From NCBI RefSeq assembly GCF_009826935.1, contig NZ_WUMN01000001.1:1116001-1180000 (forward strand): a stretch of DNA of 64,000 nt. The letters are read 5' to 3'. Shown piece by piece: positions 61,921-64,000 of this stretch. The DNA comes from Flavobacterium sp. Sd200 (GTDB lineage Bacteria; Bacteroidota; Bacteroidia; Flavobacteriales; Flavobacteriaceae). How positions within the stretch are numbered: position 1 is the stretch's first letter; each line of letters begins with the position of its first letter. Position numbers and translations under genes: made by a program. The notes below the pieces were generated by a model. The model had not been told where the DNA came from. It ran no database searches and was given only the letters and a program-made list of their open reading frames with translations.

Positions 61921-62956
61921 CAAGCCTATAGTAGAGCAGAATGCTGATGAAGATGAACTATATGAGCATCACCGCTTTGAGGCGGGCAAAGGGCAGCAGC
62001 CGTTGCGTGTAGATAAGTTTTTAATGAACCTAATTGAAAATGCTACGCGAAGCAAAATACAAAAGGCGGCCGATGCGGGAAATATTTATGTAAATGATGT
62101 TGCTGTAAAATCTAACTATAAAGTTAAGGCGAATGATATTGTGCGTATGCTTTTGGAGCATCCGCCTTATGAATATTTACTTACTCCGGAGAACATACCG
62201 CTTGATATTGTTTATGAAGACGACCAACTGCTGGTTATAAATAAAGAGCCGGGCATGGTGGTGCATCCGGGGCATGGCAATTACTCAGGTACATTGGTAA
62301 ATGCTTTAGCTTATCATTTTGAGAACCTGCCCATGAACAGCAGCGAAAGACCCGGACTTGTGCACCGCATTGATAAAGATACATCGGGGCTTTTGGTAAT
62401 TGCCAAAACAGAGCATGCCATGAGTTTTTTAGCGCAGCAGTTTGCAGACAAAACATCTGAACGCGAATATATTGCCCTTGTTTGGGGTAATATTGAAGAA
62501 GAAGAAGGTACCGTAGAAAATTATGTAGGCCGCCATGTAAAAGACCGCATGCAAATGGCTGTTTTTGATAATGATGAACAGGGCAAATATGCCGTTACGC
62601 ACTATAAAGTTTTAGAACGTTTGGGATATGTAACGCTAGTTTCGTGTAAGCTCGAAACCGGACGTACGCACCAAATACGCGTACATATGAAACACATTGG
62701 GCACACACTCTTTAATGATGAGCGATATGGCGGTGATAAGATACTTAAAGGTACTACTTTTACGAAATATAAACAGTTTGTAGACAACTGTTTTAAAGTA
62801 TTGCCAAGGCAGGCACTGCATGCTAAGACTTTGGGCTTTGAACACCCTACAACACATGAATTTATGCGCTTTGATTCAAAATTGCCTGCCGATATGCAGG
62901 AATGTATTGAAAAATGGCGCGTGTATTCTAAATCGCATACTTCAGAGGAAGAATAG
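61910..62956 (+). CDS. RluD-like 23S rRNA pseudouridine synthase
   Basis: A 348-aa enzyme. It has an S4 RNA-binding domain (about 30-90; LRVDKFLMNLIENATRSKIQ) and a catalytic domain with the Asp in HRIDKDTSGLL and ETGRTHQIRVH. It would make pseudouridines in 23S rRNA (RluD/YlyB group). The start lies in the end of the PASTA gene. Confidence 0.9.
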   Translation: MMNSKPIVEQNADEDELYEHHRFEAGKGQQPLRVDKFLMNLIENATRSKIQKAADAGNIYVNDVAVKSNYKVKANDIVRMLLEHPPYEYLLTPENIPLDIVYEDDQLLVINKEPGMVVHPGHGNYSGTLVNALAYHFENLPMNSSERPGLVHRIDKDTSGLLVIAKTEHAMSFLAQQFADKTSEREYIALVWGNIEEEEGTVENYVGRHVKDRMQMAVFDNDEQGKYAVTHYKVLERLGYVTLVSCKLETGRTHQIRVHMKHIGHTLFNDERYGGDKILKGTTFTKYKQFVDNCFKVLPRQALHAKTLGFEHPTTHEFMRFDSKLPADMQECIEKWRVYSKSHTSEEE

Positions 62957-63139
62957 AAATTTTAAATAAATATCAAGTCTAATGTAGAAACTATTGCGTA
63001 AAAAGTAGTAGCTCTTATAATTACCTTTTTAATCGCTTTGGATAAATTGTTAATATGGAACTGATATTATAGATTGGTTACAAAGTTCATAAAATTTATT
63101 AACCTTAGTTCCAATAAAAACATTTATTAATTGATTGCT

Positions 63140-63631
63140 TTAAAACCTGAAATAATTTCTTTCCTGTTCACTAAGATTTTTTAGATGGATGGTTATATTT
63201 GTACTGTCAAGCGTTGATTCTCCATAGTCAATATAAACCTCATTAGAAAAAGAATCTGGATTTATTTTTTTTATTTCTGGAACTATTCCATTCGTATTAA
63301 AGGCATTATATAAATCAGAGTTATTTGTAATCATTAGTGGCATAGATTGCATTGGCTTATTAATGAATTTAGAATAAGTTATAAGAAATATAGCATCGGG
63401 AATTACATAAAGATCACAATAGCTAAAATATAGATTCTGATTTTTTTTACCAGAACCGTAAACATCTGCTTTTATATTTTTTCTTGAATATATTATTTTG
63501 TTATCAAGTTGTGACAATAGATAATCAGAAATATTTTTATTTTCGTTTTGCCTCTTTAGAACTAAAAAATACATCAGCCCAAAGTAGGCTGTAAAAAAAA
63601 GTAAAAAGGAAAGTAAGGATAAATAATTCAT
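63140..63631 (-). CDS. AT-rich orphan protein with one membrane helix
   Basis: A 163-aa protein from ATG 63631 (MNYLSLLSFLLFFTAYFG); an earlier start adds five residues. One N-terminal membrane helix is followed by a soluble, PH-like strand-rich region (IIYSRKNIKADVYG, CDLYVIPDAIFLITYS). It is strongly AT-rich compared with neighbours. I recognise no family. Confidence 0.6.
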   Translation of the reverse strand: MNYLSLLSFLLFFTAYFGLMYFLVLKRQNENKNISDYLLSQLDNKIIYSRKNIKADVYGSGKKNQNLYFSYCDLYVIPDAIFLITYSKFINKPMQSMPLMITNNSDLYNAFNTNGIVPEIKKINPDSFSNEVYIDYGESTLDSTNITIHLKNLSEQERNYFRF

Positions 63632-63647
63632 ACTATAAAAATACAAA

Positions 63648-63677
63648 ATCCGTCCTTAAAAAACTTTAAGGACGGAT
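63648..63677 (-). terminator. lpd terminator
   Basis: ATCCGTCCTTAAA (63648-63660) pairs perfectly with TTTAAGGACGGAT (63665-63677), and is U-rich leftward (tail AAAA). It lies between lpd and the orphan gene. Confidence 0.8.
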
Positions 63678-63723
63678 CTTTATATAATTAAGCAGAAACT
63701 TAAATCTGCAATCTTGTATTAGA

Positions 63724-64000
63724 TTAGATGTGTATCACCTCGCCATAGGCAGCAGCGGCAGCTTCCATAATTGCCTCACTCATTGTAGGGTGTGGGTGAA
63801 CCGATTTAATAATTTCGTGACCTGTAGTTTCAAGCTTACGGGCTACAACAGCTTCCGCAATCATATCGGTAACGCCGGCACCTATCATATGGCATCCTAA
63901 CCATTCGCCATATTTAGCATCAAAGATAACTTTTACAAAACCGTCGGCCGCTCCTGAAGCCTTAGCTTTACCAGAAGCACTGAATGGGAATTTACCTACT
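63724..64000 (-). CDS. lpdA: Dihydrolipoamide dehydrogenase, C-terminal part (cut by window edge)
   Basis: The last 92 residues are seen, read leftward from the window edge to a TAA at 63724-63726. The C-terminal dimerisation domain has GCHMIGAGVTDMI and the hallmark HPHPTMSEA, whose His is the catalytic base at the partner's active site. It is the E3 component of pyruvate and 2-oxoglutarate dehydrogenase complexes. The N-terminus is outside the window. Confidence 0.9.
   Translation of the reverse strand, partial: VGKFPFSASGKAKASGAADGFVKVIFDAKYGEWLGCHMIGAGVTDMIAEAVVARKLETTGHEIIKSVHPHPTMSEAIMEAAAAAYGEVIHI

Overview
The window is chromosomal DNA of a Bacteroidota bacterium, almost certainly a member of the Flavobacteriaceae. 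The evidence is a hybrid two-component system beside a glycan locus, a type 9 secretion (T9SS) sorting domain, promoters with a TAnnTTTG-type -7 element, SDDD-type surface lipoproteins, a TamB/LptD envelope set, and AT-rich spacers with strong hairpin terminators. I saw no rRNA, tRNA, CRISPR array, insertion sequence or prophage.

Layout. (1) About 1-13.5 kb is a glycan-utilisation locus. It holds a leftward HTCS sensor/regulator, a surface lipoprotein with PKD and CBM6 domains, two GH3 beta-glycosidases flanking a clan GH-A hydrolase, and a T9SS-exported binding protein. No SusC/SusD pair is visible. (2) 13.5-21 kb holds a split YeeE/YedE transporter, a Tat-type alkaline phosphatase, a MoxR-like ATPase with a VWA partner, a ceramidase-like membrane protein, and an AraC-type regulator with a CheY-like receiver. 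(3) 21-28.7 kb holds three small Thr-rich lipoproteins and then an electrophile/redox-stress-like cluster: SDR, Crp-like regulator, orphan receiver-like protein, VOC dioxygenase, pirin, GNAT, alpha/beta hydrolase and zinc alcohol dehydrogenase. (4) 28.7-36.4 kb is a LytS/LytTR two-component system divergent from a TolC-RND-MFP efflux operon. (5) 36.5-50 kb is envelope biology: a GH3-beta-lactamase fusion, a leftward series of two amidases, MlaD, Fe-S electron-transfer proteins and small proteins, then LptD. (6) 50-63 kb is housekeeping: RidA, MgsA, a GlcNAc-type kinase, GapA, PfkA, TamB, TsaD, RsmE, Ddl, a PASTA protein and an RluD-like enzyme. The right edge cuts a dihydrolipoamide dehydrogenase gene.

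The most notable observation is regulatory. Five sites in the glycan locus align without gaps over 65 bp. Each has GTACA at position 0, a C-run at about +10 to +15, A at +20, AT at +24/+25, and the -7 TTTG (or TTTA) exactly 61 bp downstream of the first base. They precede the HTCS gene, the CBM6 lipoprotein, the GH-A/GH3 pair, the T9SS protein, and an unseen leftward gene beyond base 1. This looks like the HTCS operator-promoter, with autoregulation, and it predicts that the locus (perhaps its SusC/D pair) continues to the left. A second matched promoter pair, a shared 19-bp element with the -7 TTT 39 bp downstream, drives the orphan receiver-like gene and the VOC dioxygenase gene. Other points of note are an EF-hand-like loop inside the RND pump, Thr-rich lipoproteins dense in Bacteroidota O-glycosylation motifs, and AT-rich orphan genes inserted among housekeeping genes.
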